Source: AR5 sp041497115
GTDB taxonomy: Bacteria > Methylomirabilota > Methylomirabilia > Rokubacteriales > CSP1-6
Direction of reading: 5' to 3'
Length of the DNA stretch: 64,000 nt
Assembly: GCA_041497115.1 (NCBI GenBank)
Contig: JBGQFW010000010.1
Coordinates: 5,672-69,671 of the forward strand
The notes under the pieces were generated by a model. The model was not told the origin of the DNA, did no database searches, and was given only the letters and a program-made list of their open reading frames with translations. Shown here piece by piece: positions 38,693 through 47,621 of the stretch (positions are counted from its first letter, which is position 1; the number at the start of each line of letters is the position of its first letter). A program made the position numbers and the translations under genes.

Positions 38693-39982
38693 TCAGCCGG
38701 CGGCGGGAGCGCCGTGACGCCGCCGGCGCCGGCCGCCGCGCCGCGAGCGACGGCGGCGCTGGACCGCGGGCGCGCCCTCGTCGGGCGGCGCGGCCACGTC
38801 GGCGGGCTCGTCGCCCGGCTCGTCGCCGGGCTCGGGGGCGGGCATCTCGGCCGGCGCGCCGTACTGGGAGGCCTCGACCACCGCCCGGCGCGCCTCGTAG
38901 CTCTCCGCCGCGGTGAGCGGCCGCGCGACCGGCCGCGAGGCCGCCGCCTCCACCGGCTCCGGCGCCGCCCCCGGCGCGCCGGCCCCGTCCACCAGCGTGA
39001 TGTGGCCGGCGCGGCTCACCGACAGCTCGCGCAGCCGCCTCAGCCGCGTGATCAGCCGCGGCGAGCCCGGGGGCCGGCTGAAGCCGTGCGACTTCAGCGC
39101 GTTGGCCAGGGCGTCGAGGGTGATGGTGCGGCCGGCCGAGCGCTCGATCAGGTCGCGGGCAACCCCCAGCAGCTCGTCGTGCGGCGCCGTGTGCGGCTCC
39201 TCGGCGGCGGCGTGCGCGACCGGGGGCGGCGCGTGCAGCGGCGCGCCGTCGCGCCGGGGGCCGCGGCGACCGCGCCGGTGCCGCCCGCCCCGCGACTCGC
39301 CGTAGGACTCGCTCGGCGCGGCGACGACGGGCTCCTCGACGGGCGGCGCGGCCAGCGCGGGCGCCGCGCTCGGCACGCCGGTGAGGCGGCGATACGAGAG
39401 GCGGCGGAACGCGATGCCCAGGCTCGTGGCGACGTCGCCGACCGCATCAAATGCCCGGTCGTCGGAGATGACTTCCAGCACGTCGCCGGGGCGCGCGGTG
39501 CCGAGCCAGACACCGGCGGCCACCGCGATCCGCAAATCGCTCCAGTCCTTCACCCCCACCGACGGCGCGCTGTGCAGGAGCTGGGCGCCGTGGCCGGCCA
39601 GCAGGCGCGCCGTGTCGTGGCCGATCACGCGCCAGTTGCCCACGGCGATGAAGTCGGTGCGGCGGCCGAGGCGGTCCACCGCCAGGTGGTCGATGACCCG
39701 CGCGATGTGCTGCACGCGGCTCGTGTTCTCCACGTCGAAGAAGATCGCGCGCCGGGTGGTGGGCAGCGGCCGCTCGGGCTCGGGGGGGCGGGCCGCCGCG
39801 CGCGCGGAGAACGTCAGCTCGGGCTCGGCCAGCGGCAGGTTGTGACCCGGCGGATCCGGCGGCCCCTCGACCGGCGGCAGGGGCTCGAGCGCGACCGGCT
39901 CGGGGGGTGGCGCCGCCGGGCGCGGTCCGCGGCGGCGGCCGACGCGGCGTCGTTTGGTGGACTTTCGATGTTCGGTCGTCAC
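38693..39982 (-). CDS. NYN-domain RNase-like protein with LOTUS-like segment
   Basis: 429-residue protein. A PIN-like NYN domain (about residues 60-200) has the acidic positions expected of a metal-dependent RNase: AIFFDVENTSR, VKDWSDLRIAVAAG and EVISDDRAFDAVGDVA. A second folded segment at about 275-335 (ITLDALANALKSHGFSRPPG, LITRLRRL) resembles an OST-HTH/LOTUS RNA-binding helix set. The two are joined by Ala/Pro/Arg-rich linkers, and both ends are highly basic (STKRRRVGRRRG and QRRRRSRRGGRRRRRHG), fitting nucleic-acid binding. The GTG at 39982 is chosen because the sequence upstream lacks the basic pattern; an upstream ATG would add about 40 residues. It converges on the cupin gene. Confidence 0.78.
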   Translation of the reverse strand: MTTEHRKSTKRRRVGRRRGPRPAAPPPEPVALEPLPPVEGPPDPPGHNLPLAEPELTFSARAAARPPEPERPLPTTRRAIFFDVENTSRVQHIARVIDHLAVDRLGRRTDFIAVGNWRVIGHDTARLLAGHGAQLLHSAPSVGVKDWSDLRIAVAAGVWLGTARPGDVLEVISDDRAFDAVGDVATSLGIAFRRLSYRRLTGVPSAAPALAAPPVEEPVVAAPSESYGESRGGRHRRGRRGPRRDGAPLHAPPPVAHAAAEEPHTAPHDELLGVARDLIERSAGRTITLDALANALKSHGFSRPPGSPRLITRLRRLRELSVSRAGHITLVDGAGAPGAAPEPVEAAASRPVARPLTAAESYEARRAVVEASQYGAPAEMPAPEPGDEPGDEPADVAAPPDEGAPAVQRRRRSRRGGRRRRRHGAPAAG

Positions 39983-40047
39983 GTCGCGCCCGTCTCCCGG
40001 GCGCGGATCGAGCGTATCACGGATGGCGGAGCGCGGCAGGTGGAGTG

Positions 40048-40053
40048 TACGAT
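40048..40053 (+). promoter_or_regulatory. -10-like box TACGAT, leaderless start for the AtzG-like gene
   Basis: TACGAT lies seven bases before the ATG at 40061, the spacing typical of leaderless transcripts. Another ATG at 40052 overlaps the box. Confidence 0.42.
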
Positions 40054-40060
40054 GCGCCGC

Positions 40061-40270
40061 ATGAGCGAGACGGCCCAACCCGGCGAGGCGGAGATCCTCC
40101 ACGCGCTGATCCGCCGGCGCTACGGCGACCGGCTCACCGCCGAGGAGCTCGACAGCGTGCGCCGCGGCGTGGAGGCGCTCGTCGAGCAGGCCGCCGCGCT
40201 GCGGGCGGTGCGCCTGGCCAATGCGGACGAGCCCGTGCAGCGCTTCGTCCCGTTCCGCGCCGACGCGTGA
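40061..40270 (+). CDS. AtzG-like small partner protein of an amidase
   Basis: 69-residue helical protein immediately upstream of the amidase. Its pattern (EAEILHALIRRRYGDRLTAEELDSVRRGVEALVEQAAALR in pieces, then VRLANADEPVQRFVPFR) matches the AtzG/DUF4089-type proteins that accompany AtzE-like amidases, and resembles GatC in length and in its pairing with a GatA-like enzyme. The likely job is to stabilise the amidase as a heteromer. The ATG at 40061 follows a TACGAT box by seven bases; an ATG at 40052 with GGAG six bases upstream is the alternative. Its stop overlaps the amidase GTG start. Confidence 0.72.
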   Translation: MSETAQPGEAEILHALIRRRYGDRLTAEELDSVRRGVEALVEQAAALRAVRLANADEPVQRFVPFRADA

Positions 40271-41655
40271 ACCCGGTCTTCTCCTCCGTCCGCGCGCTGT
40301 CCGACGCCCTGCGCCAGCGGCTCGTGTCGCCCGTCGAGCTGGCCGAGACCTTCCTGGACCGCCTCGAGCGGCTCGGCCCCCGCTACAACGCGGTCGTCAC
40401 CGTCACCCGCGCGCGCGCGCTGACCCAGGCGCGCCGCGCCGAGGGCGAGATCGCCGCCGGCCGCTGGCGCGGGCCGCTGCACGGCATCCCCTACGGCGCC
40501 AAAGACCTGTTATCGACCGCCGGCATCCCGACCACGTGGGGCGCCGCCCCGCTGCGCGAGCAGACGTTCGACTTCGACGCGACGGTCGTGCGCCGCCTCG
40601 AGGAGGCGGGCGCGGTGCTCGTGGCCAAGCTCGCGATGGTCGAGCTGGCCGGCGGGATGGGCTACCGCCAGCCGAACGCCGCCTTCACCGGACCCGGCAT
40701 CTCGCCGTGGGCCGACGATGCGTGGAGCGGCGGCTCGTCCAGCGGCTCGGGGTCGGCGGTGGCGGCGGGGCTGGTGCCGTTCGCGATCGGCTCGGAGACG
40801 TGGGGCTCGATCCTCTCGCCGGCCGCCTACTGCGGCATCACCGGGCTGCGGCCGACCTACGGGCGCGTGAGCCGTCACGGCGCGATGGCCCTCGCCTGGA
40901 CGCTCGACAAGCTCGGCCCGCTCGCGCTGACCGCGGACGACTGTGGCCTCGTGCTCGGCGCCATCGCCGGCCCCGACCGCCACGACCCGACCGCGGCCGA
41001 CCGCCCGTTCGCCTACGCCGCCACCGACGTCACGGGCCGCCGCTTCCGCTTCGGCGTCCTGCGCGACGTGGCGGCGACGGCGGAGCCCGCCGTGCAGGAG
41101 GCCTTCGCGCGCTCGCTCGAGACGCTGAAGAAGATCGGCACGGTCGAGGAGGTGACGGTCGCCGACCTGCCCTACGAGGCCATCACGCGCACGATCTTGA
41201 TGGCCGAGGCGGCCAGCGCCTTCGAGGACCTCATCGAGCGCGGCGGCATCGCCGCGCTGACGGCGCCCGAGGACCGCGTCACGCCCTACGCGCGCGACGC
41301 CATCCTCGCCAAGGACTACCTCAAGGCGCTGCGGCTGCGCGCGCACGTCATGCGCGAGGCCGACCGCGTGCTCGCGCGCTTCGACGCGCTCGTGGCCCCC
41401 GGCCGGCCGGCCACCGCGCCGCCCCTCGACCAGGAGTTCCGCGACCTGCACCGGCCGCCGAAGGACCCCATGGGCGCCATCGGCAACGTGGCCGGGCTGC
41501 CCGCCATCGCGGTGCCCAACGGATTCAGCGCCCGCGGGCTGCCGACGAGCCTGCAGTTCATGGGGCGCGCCTGGGAGGACGACACCGTGCTCGCCTGCGG
41601 GCGCGCCTGGCAGGGCATCACCGACTGGCACCTGCGCCACCCGGCCGCCGGGTAG
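40267..41655 (+). CDS. Amidase signature enzyme (AtzE/GatA-like)
   Basis: Serine amidase of 462 residues that hydrolyses an amide or biuret-like C-N bond. The Ser-cisSer-Lys triad is visible: Lys in IPYGAKDLLSTAGIPTTWG, the cis-Ser in WSGGSSSGSGSAVAAG and the nucleophile region FAIGSETWGSILSPAAYCG. The C-terminal GNVAGLPAIAVPNGF and LPTSLQFMGRAWEDDTVL are also typical. It starts with GTG in a GTGA overlap with the small AtzG-like gene, so the two are made in step. The substrate is unknown; the LLM oxidoreductases that follow suggest catabolism of a nitrogen compound. Confidence 0.92.
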   Translation: MNPVFSSVRALSDALRQRLVSPVELAETFLDRLERLGPRYNAVVTVTRARALTQARRAEGEIAAGRWRGPLHGIPYGAKDLLSTAGIPTTWGAAPLREQTFDFDATVVRRLEEAGAVLVAKLAMVELAGGMGYRQPNAAFTGPGISPWADDAWSGGSSSGSGSAVAAGLVPFAIGSETWGSILSPAAYCGITGLRPTYGRVSRHGAMALAWTLDKLGPLALTADDCGLVLGAIAGPDRHDPTAADRPFAYAATDVTGRRFRFGVLRDVAATAEPAVQEAFARSLETLKKIGTVEEVTVADLPYEAITRTILMAEAASAFEDLIERGGIAALTAPEDRVTPYARDAILAKDYLKALRLRAHVMREADRVLARFDALVAPGRPATAPPLDQEFRDLHRPPKDPMGAIGNVAGLPAIAVPNGFSARGLPTSLQFMGRAWEDDTVLACGRAWQGITDWHLRHPAAG

Positions 41656-41666
41656 CGCCCCGCGCC

Positions 41667-42638
41667 GTGCGCCCACGCCTCGGCGTGGCCTTCGACGGTC
41701 GCGCCCCGCTGCCGGTCCTCCGCGCGCAGGCGCAGGCGGCCGAGGCCGCCGGCGCCGACGGCGTGTGGATCTCGAGCCACCTCTTCCTGCGCGATCCGTT
41801 CACGCTCGCCGCCGCCGTGCTCGCCGCGACGAGCCGCGTGCGCGCGACGCTGATGGCGGTCAGCCCGCACGTGATGCACCCGGTGCACATGGCGATGGCC
41901 GCCGCCACGCTCGACGAGCTCGCGCCGGGGCGCGTGGCGCTGTGCGTCGGGACCGGCGCGCCCGACGACCTCGCCGCCGCCGGCGTGACACCCCGGCGGC
42001 CGCTGCGCGCGCTGCGGGAGACGGTGGAGGTCGTGCGCGCCCTGCTCGGCGGCGAGCCCGTGACCTACGCGGGCGAGCTCTTCCGCGTGGACCACCGGCG
42101 GCTCGGCCCCGGCCGCCGCCCGGTGCCGATCGTCCTGGCCGCGGCCCGCCCGCGCGCGCTCGCGCTGGCCGGCGCCGTCGCCGACGGCGTCGTCCTCTCG
42201 AACGCCTCGTCCGTCGAGTTCGTGCGCGCCTGCCTCGCCCACGTCGCCCGCGGCGCCGGCGGCCGGCCGCTCGCCCGCGCCGGGCTGGTGTACGCCGCGG
42301 TCGCCGAGGGCGAGGCCGAGGCGCTGGGCCGCTTCCGCCGCCAGCTCGCCGTCACGCTGCGCGCGCCTCACCACGCGGAGAATCTCGCGCTGGCCGGCGG
42401 CGCGCTCGACCAGGACGCGCTGCGGCGGGCGGTCGCGCGCGAGGACTGGGCGGCGGCCGAGGCGCTCGTCGGCGACGACGTGGTGCGGCGCCACACCGCC
42501 GCCGGCCCGCCCGCCCGGGTGCGCGAGCGGCTCGACGCCTACCGCGCCGCCGGCCTCGACGAGATCGTGCTGGGCGGGCTCGCCACGCCCGAGGAGACCG
42601 CGCGCGCGGTGGCCGTCGCGCGCGGCGGGACGGGCTGA
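41667..42638 (+). CDS. LLM-class flavin-dependent oxidoreductase
   Basis: Luciferase-like monooxygenase/reductase family protein of 323 residues, using FMN or F420. The TIM-barrel pattern is seen in AEAAGADGVWISSHLF, ATSRVRATLMAVSPHVMHPVHMA (piece SPHVMHPVHMA), LDELAPGRVALCVGTGAP and RETVEVVRALLGGEPVTYAG. The GTG at 41667 is 11 bases after the amidase stop. The substrate is not deducible. Codon use and composition match the neighbours. A second, clearly different LLM gene follows five bases later. Confidence 0.85.
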   Translation: MRPRLGVAFDGRAPLPVLRAQAQAAEAAGADGVWISSHLFLRDPFTLAAAVLAATSRVRATLMAVSPHVMHPVHMAMAAATLDELAPGRVALCVGTGAPDDLAAAGVTPRRPLRALRETVEVVRALLGGEPVTYAGELFRVDHRRLGPGRRPVPIVLAAARPRALALAGAVADGVVLSNASSVEFVRACLAHVARGAGGRPLARAGLVYAAVAEGEAEALGRFRRQLAVTLRAPHHAENLALAGGALDQDALRRAVAREDWAAAEALVGDDVVRRHTAAGPPARVRERLDAYRAAGLDEIVLGGLATPEETARAVAVARGGTG

Positions 42639-42643
42639 CGCGC

Positions 42644-43642
42644 ATGCGCTTCAGCGTGCAGCTGCCCACGTGCACCGAGGGGCTCGTGAACCCGGTCCCG
42701 TTCGCGGCGCCCGCCGACTTCGTGCGGCTGGCCCAGGCGGCCGAGCGGCTCGGCTACGACGCCGTGTGGGGCAACGACCACGTCACCGCGGCGCCCTACG
42801 TGCGCCGGACGTGGGCCGAGCCGCCGAACTTCTACGAGGTCCTCGTGACGCTGGCCACCGTGGGCGCGCACACGACGCGGGTGCGGCTGGGCACCGCGCT
42901 CATCGTGCTGCCGCTGCGCGATCCGGTCCTGCTCGCCAAGCAGGTCGCCACCCTCGACCGGCTCACGAACGGCCGCGTGATCCTCGGCGTCGGCCTCGGC
43001 GCCTACCGCCGGGAGTTCGAGGCGCAGTGGCCGCGGCGCGCCGCCGCCCGGCGCGGCGACATCTTCGACGAGTCGCTGGCGGCCCTCCGCCTCCTCTTCA
43101 CCGAGCGCGAGGCGAGCTATGCCGGCGCCCACGTCGCGTTCGAGAAGCTCGAGTGCTATCCCAAGCCGGTGCAGCAGCCGCTGCCGGTGTACGTCGGCGG
43201 CCACAACGAGGCGGCGGTGGCGCGGGCGGCGCGGCTGGGCCAGGGCTGGCTGCCCGGCTGGCGCCCCTTCGACGAGGTCCGGGCGCGCACCGCGCTGCTG
43301 CGCCGCCTCACCGCCGAGGCCGGCCGCGATCCGGCGAGCATCGAGGCCGCCGTGCAGTTCACGCTCGTGCTCGGCCGCACCGACGCCGAGGCCTCTGCCC
43401 GCTACCGTGCGACCGGCATGGGCCGCCACCGCGTGTCGCTCGCTCACACCGGGCGCGATCCGGCCCTGGCCGAGGCCAACAACCTCATCGGCAGCCCCGC
43501 CCGCGTCCTCGAGCAGCTCGCCCGCCTGGCCGACGCCGGCGTGGACCACGTGTGCGCCATCCAGTTCCCGCACGAGAGCGTGAGCGAGATGCTCGAGCAG
43601 ATGGAGTGGTTCGCCCGGGACGTCGTCGCCGTCTTCCGGTAG
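42644..43642 (+). CDS. LLM-class flavin-dependent oxidoreductase
   Basis: Second luciferase-like enzyme of the run, 332 residues. It has AERLGYDAVWGNDHV, TTRVRLGTALIVLPLRDPVLLAKQ (piece LGTALIVLPLRDPVLLAKQ), LDRLTNGRVILGVGLGAYRREF and YPKPVQQPLPVYVGGHNEAAVARAA, the standard landmarks of the family including the flavin-phosphate region. The ATG at 42644 follows the first LLM gene by five bases. Only about the family pattern is shared with its neighbour, so this is not a recent duplication. Confidence 0.9.
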   Translation: MRFSVQLPTCTEGLVNPVPFAAPADFVRLAQAAERLGYDAVWGNDHVTAAPYVRRTWAEPPNFYEVLVTLATVGAHTTRVRLGTALIVLPLRDPVLLAKQVATLDRLTNGRVILGVGLGAYRREFEAQWPRRAAARRGDIFDESLAALRLLFTEREASYAGAHVAFEKLECYPKPVQQPLPVYVGGHNEAAVARAARLGQGWLPGWRPFDEVRARTALLRRLTAEAGRDPASIEAAVQFTLVLGRTDAEASARYRATGMGRHRVSLAHTGRDPALAEANNLIGSPARVLEQLARLADAGVDHVCAIQFPHESVSEMLEQMEWFARDVVAVFR

Positions 43643-43644
43643 GG

Positions 43645-43650
43645 TATGCT
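43645..43650 (+). promoter_or_regulatory. -10 box TATGCT, leaderless start of the aminotransferase gene
   Basis: TATGCT is followed by seven bases and the ATG at 43658. The box contains the alternative upstream ATG at 43646, which argues that 43658 is the true start. Confidence 0.48.
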
Positions 43651-43657
43651 ATCCGGC

Positions 43658-44872
43658 ATGACACCCTCGAGCGCCGACGCCTTCGAATCGCTGCTCTCCA
43701 GCCGGGCCCGCATCGGCTGGGGCGTGCCCGTGGCCACGCCGCGCCCGTCCATGTCCGCCCTCTACGAGTTCGGCGGCGGCTATCCCGATCCGGCCTCGTT
43801 CCCCTACGAGGGGATGATCGAGGCCACCGCCGACATGATGAAGGACGAGGGCGCCGCCGCGATGACCTACGGCGAGCCCCAGGGCTACCGCGGGCTGCGC
43901 GAGCTCGTCTGCTACAAGTACGCGCTGTTCGAGAAGATGAAGGTCGAGCCGGACAACATCATCGTCGCCAACGGCTCCGGCCAGGCGCTGGCGCTGGCCT
44001 TCGGGGCCTTCATCGATCCGGGCGACGCGGTGATCGCCGAGGCGCCGACGTTCTCGGGCTCGCTCAACACGATCCGCCGGCACGGCCCGCAGATCCTCGA
44101 CGTGCCGGTGGACGCCGAGGGCATCGTCACCGACGCCGTGCGCGAGCGGCTGGAGGGGCTGCGCCGCCAGGGGCGCCGCTGCAAGCTCATCTACACGATC
44201 GTGAACTTCCAGAACCCGGCCGGGCCCAGCCAGTCGCTGCGGCGCCGGCAAGAGCTGGTGGCGCTGGCCAACGAGTACGAGACCCTCATCCTCGAGGACG
44301 ACGCCTACGGCGAGCTGCGCTTCGAGGGGCAGACGCTGCCGCCGCTGTACACGCTCGACACCCAGGGCCGCGTGATCCGGGCGGGCACGCTCTCGAAGAT
44401 CCTCGGCGCCGGCGTGCGGCTGGGGTGGCTGTGCGCGCCCACGTCCATGATCGGGGCGTTCCAGGGGTTCCTCTTCGGCGGCGGCGTGAACCCGTTCATG
44501 TCGCGGGTGGCCACGTACTACCTGCGCTCGGAGATGCCGGCACACGTCGCCCGTCTCATCGACGTCTACCGCGCCAAGCGCGACGCGATGCTGCGCGGGC
44601 TGGACGAGGTGCTCAAGGACACCGACGCGGAGATCAGCCGGCCCGAGGGCGGCTTCTTCCTCTGGATCCGGCTGCCCGGGGGCACCGACACGAAGCGGCT
44701 GTCCGCCCTCGCGGTGGACAAGCGCGTGCAGTACACGCCGGGCGCCGCGTTCTACGCCAACGGCGGCGGCGAGGAGCACATCCGCCTGGCGTTCAGCTAC
44801 GAGCCGCCCGAGAAGTGCTACGAGGGCGGCCGCCTCATCGCCCAGGCCATCGTGGCCGCCCGCGCGCGCTGA
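43658..44872 (+). CDS. PLP-dependent class I/II aminotransferase (2-aminoadipate-transaminase-like)
   Basis: Fold-type I aminotransferase of 404 residues. Landmarks are EFGGGYPDPASFPYEGM, AAAMTYGEPQGYRGLRELV, the substrate/PLP loops NFQNPAGPSQSLRRR and LILEDDAYGELRFEG (Asp binding the pyridine nitrogen), the Schiff-base Lys in AGTLSKILGAGVRLGW and the carboxylate-binding Arg in EEHIRLAFSYEPPEK. This order matches the LysN/MocR-catalytic group. An ATG at 43646 would add four residues but lies in the -10 box. It follows the LLM pair by 15 bases yet seems to have its own promoter. Confidence 0.9.
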   Translation: MTPSSADAFESLLSSRARIGWGVPVATPRPSMSALYEFGGGYPDPASFPYEGMIEATADMMKDEGAAAMTYGEPQGYRGLRELVCYKYALFEKMKVEPDNIIVANGSGQALALAFGAFIDPGDAVIAEAPTFSGSLNTIRRHGPQILDVPVDAEGIVTDAVRERLEGLRRQGRRCKLIYTIVNFQNPAGPSQSLRRRQELVALANEYETLILEDDAYGELRFEGQTLPPLYTLDTQGRVIRAGTLSKILGAGVRLGWLCAPTSMIGAFQGFLFGGGVNPFMSRVATYYLRSEMPAHVARLIDVYRAKRDAMLRGLDEVLKDTDAEISRPEGGFFLWIRLPGGTDTKRLSALAVDKRVQYTPGAAFYANGGGEEHIRLAFSYEPPEKCYEGGRLIAQAIVAARAR

Positions 44873-44885
44873 CCGGCGAGGGGCC

Positions 44886-47621
44886 ATGGGCGGCCTGCGA
44901 CCGCTCGCCCGCTCGGTCCCCGTGGTGGTCGCCCTGCTCGCCGGCGCGGCGTGCGCGACCTCGCCGATCGTGTCACCGGCCCGCCTCGCAGGGGCCGAGG
45001 ACGAGCCGCCCCGCATCCAGGCGCCCGCGCCGGCCTCGCCCCGCCGGCTCCTGACCCACGCGGCCAAGGCGCCGGCGCTGCCCGCCGGCATGCGCGGCTG
45101 GCTCCCCGCCCACGAGGGTGATCCGATCCTGGTCGTGCTCACGCCGACCGCCGGCAAGACGCCGACCTCCGAGCGGGTCCGCGACGAGGTGATCGCGCCG
45201 ATCCTGCGCGCGATCGGCTTCACGCGCGGCGTGGGCGCGCTGCGGCGGCCGCCTCCCGACGGCGTCGCGCTGCCCCGGCCCGAGTTCGCCCCGCTCGCGC
45301 GCGCGGTCGCGCTCGAGTACGCGGCGGACCCGCGGCTCCTCCGCCCGGAGACGCAGGAGATGCTCGACGTCTTCCTGGGCGCCCGCGAGCCCGACGCCGA
45401 CGTCGATCGCGCGCTGCTGCTGGGTGAGGGCATGACGTTCGCCCAGTACCGGGCGGGGATCGAGCGGCGCGAGATCGTCTTCCCGTTCCAGCAGGTCCAC
45501 TGCGAGCCGGCCCGCTGCGTGCTGATCGAGCACGCGCTGCTGATGGCGACCGCCTGGGAGGGCGAGAGCGTCCGCTCCGTGCAGGGCGCGCTGCTCGGCG
45601 ACTACCTGATCGCCAACGCCGCGTCGCTCGATCCCGGCGCGGTGGTGACGGCGGCCCACCGCTCGCTCCTCGCCGTCCGAGGCATCGAGCGCGCGAGCGT
45701 GCCGCGCCCGGCGAAGGGGCCGACCCTGGTGCTGCTGCCGTTCGGGACGGACGCCGGGGGCCGCCCCCTGCTCCGCTACGCCTACCGGATGCAGCAGGAG
45801 GCGACCTGGCGGGGCCGGCCCGCCCGCTTCCTGCTCTGGGCGGACGCCGGCGACGGCAAGCTGCTCGCCCTCGAGCCGCTGACCAAGGCGGCCGGGGCGC
45901 AGGGGCGGACGTTCAACCGCGACGCCGGCCAGCCGGGCGCGCCGCTCGTGCAGTTCCAGGTCGACGCGCCGACGGCGAGCGGCGAGTTCATGCTGGTCAA
46001 CGCGAACGCGTCCGTGCGATTGAACTACCGCGGGGACGGCTACAACGCGTCGGAGGTGACGATCCTCGCCGGCGGCAACGGCAGCACTACCTCGTTCGCG
46101 AATTTCGACCAGCCCCCGATCAACGCACTCGCCGGCACGCTGTGCGCCGAGCCCGTCCCCGGAGGCCACGCGCCGAACCCGGCGTTCCAGCAGGTGAGCC
46201 TGTTCGCCACGCTCATGCGCCACCGGGACACGATCCGGGGCGCCGGAACGTTCGAGCCGTATCCCGACGGCCTGTGGGCGCCGACCGTCGAGTATTCGCC
46301 GTTCGGCTGCAACGCCGACCAGACCATGACCTTCGGCGCCTGCTCCGGCTACTGGAGTGCCGCGTGCCCGGACGCCCCCGACGAGCTGCTGAACTTCGCC
46401 CACGACAACACGATGGTCGCCCACGAGATCGGCCACAGCGCCAACTCGCGGCTCGTCGAGGGACGACCCTGGGACTGGTGCGCGCCGGGCGGACCGCCGG
46501 ACTGCGATCTCCCGCAGGGCTGGGGGCTGTTCCACGACCTGGCCGACTTCTGGGGCGCGCACCTGGAATCCACGAACTGCATCGGCGGCTGGGTCGCCAA
46601 GAACGTCGGCGGCACGAACGCGAGTCTCTACTGCTCACCCAAACACAGCGAGCGGGACTGGTTCCCACGCAAGCTCGAGGTCACGGTGGGGGCGACGACC
46701 GGCGATCATTTTCCCGAGCACCGAGATCCGATGGTCGGCGGCGTGAACGCCTACGCCGACGGGCAGATTGCCGGCGCCGCCCTGTGGGAGGTGCGGGTCG
46801 GCATGCGAAGCAAGTGCCGCCCCTCCGGGGTGCCGCAGTTCGGCGTGCGCTTCCAGCGCGCGCTGATGCACTCGGGGTTCTTCGACGCGTTCGTGCCCGA
46901 CTCGACCGATCTCGGGATGTACCGGCGCCTCGTCGAGCTGCTGCTCAAGATGGTCGAGCAGTGGGCGACGGCGGGGCTGCCCGGCGGGCCGCCGGCGTTC
47001 GCGCACAACGGCGCCCACACGACGAACAAGGTGACGGCGGGATTCGCGCGCGCGGGGATCTTCCTGGTGCCGTGGCAGTGCCTGGACGCCGACCCGTCCA
47101 ACGACACGATCCTGACCTGCCCCGCCGCCAATCCGGGCGCCGACGCCGTGGTGGACGTCGACGACGGCGACCCCGCCGACGACGATCCCATCGTCGATCG
47201 TGACTTCCTGCGCGCGGGCGGCCCCGCCCCCGTCTTCCACGTCTGGACGGGGCCGCGGTACCGGCTGGACGGCCCGAACGGGCAGAGCACGATGCTGAGC
47301 CCCGCGCCATGCAACGACGAGTTCCACGTGGAGGCCACCACCGACCCGACGTTCGCGACGGTGACCGCGACGAGCCCGTGGACGCGGGTCAATCGCCTGC
47401 CGACCGGCGGCGCGCCGACCTGCTACGGCACCTGGAGTCCCAACGCCACCGAGTGGGCGGCGCTGCAGGCGGGCGGCGTCCCCTCGCGGATCTACTACCG
47501 CGCGCGGACGCGCGACGCGAGCGGCGGCACCGTGCGACTGTCCACCGAGCCGGGCAACGGCCTCTGGTCGGTGCCGCCGCCCTACGCGGTCATCACCAGC
47601 GACGGGCGCTCGGACTACTAG
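44886..47621 (+). CDS. M36/fungalysin-like zinc metalloprotease, exported
   Basis: Large exported protein of 911 residues. The N-terminus (RSVPVVVALLAGAACATSP) looks like a lipoprotein or secretory signal; the lipobox is imperfect. A propeptide-like region precedes the catalytic motif HEIGHSANSRLVEG near residue 515, which resembles the M36 pattern HExxHxxxxRL. In fungalysins a third ligand Glu follows in EGWSD; here the matching place reads QGWGLFHDLADFWGAHLES, so the third ligand is unclear. The C-terminal 150 residues contain a DVDDGDPADDDP stretch and a beta-rich end (VFHVWTGPRYRL). Its TAG stop interlocks with the stop of the convergent gene (CTAG, 47618-47621). Confidence 0.65.
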   Translation: MGGLRPLARSVPVVVALLAGAACATSPIVSPARLAGAEDEPPRIQAPAPASPRRLLTHAAKAPALPAGMRGWLPAHEGDPILVVLTPTAGKTPTSERVRDEVIAPILRAIGFTRGVGALRRPPPDGVALPRPEFAPLARAVALEYAADPRLLRPETQEMLDVFLGAREPDADVDRALLLGEGMTFAQYRAGIERREIVFPFQQVHCEPARCVLIEHALLMATAWEGESVRSVQGALLGDYLIANAASLDPGAVVTAAHRSLLAVRGIERASVPRPAKGPTLVLLPFGTDAGGRPLLRYAYRMQQEATWRGRPARFLLWADAGDGKLLALEPLTKAAGAQGRTFNRDAGQPGAPLVQFQVDAPTASGEFMLVNANASVRLNYRGDGYNASEVTILAGGNGSTTSFANFDQPPINALAGTLCAEPVPGGHAPNPAFQQVSLFATLMRHRDTIRGAGTFEPYPDGLWAPTVEYSPFGCNADQTMTFGACSGYWSAACPDAPDELLNFAHDNTMVAHEIGHSANSRLVEGRPWDWCAPGGPPDCDLPQGWGLFHDLADFWGAHLESTNCIGGWVAKNVGGTNASLYCSPKHSERDWFPRKLEVTVGATTGDHFPEHRDPMVGGVNAYADGQIAGAALWEVRVGMRSKCRPSGVPQFGVRFQRALMHSGFFDAFVPDSTDLGMYRRLVELLLKMVEQWATAGLPGGPPAFAHNGAHTTNKVTAGFARAGIFLVPWQCLDADPSNDTILTCPAANPGADAVVDVDDGDPADDDPIVDRDFLRAGGPAPVFHVWTGPRYRLDGPNGQSTMLSPAPCNDEFHVEATTDPTFATVTATSPWTRVNRLPTGGAPTCYGTWSPNATEWAALQAGGVPSRIYYRARTRDASGGTVRLSTEPGNGLWSVPPPYAVITSDGRSDY

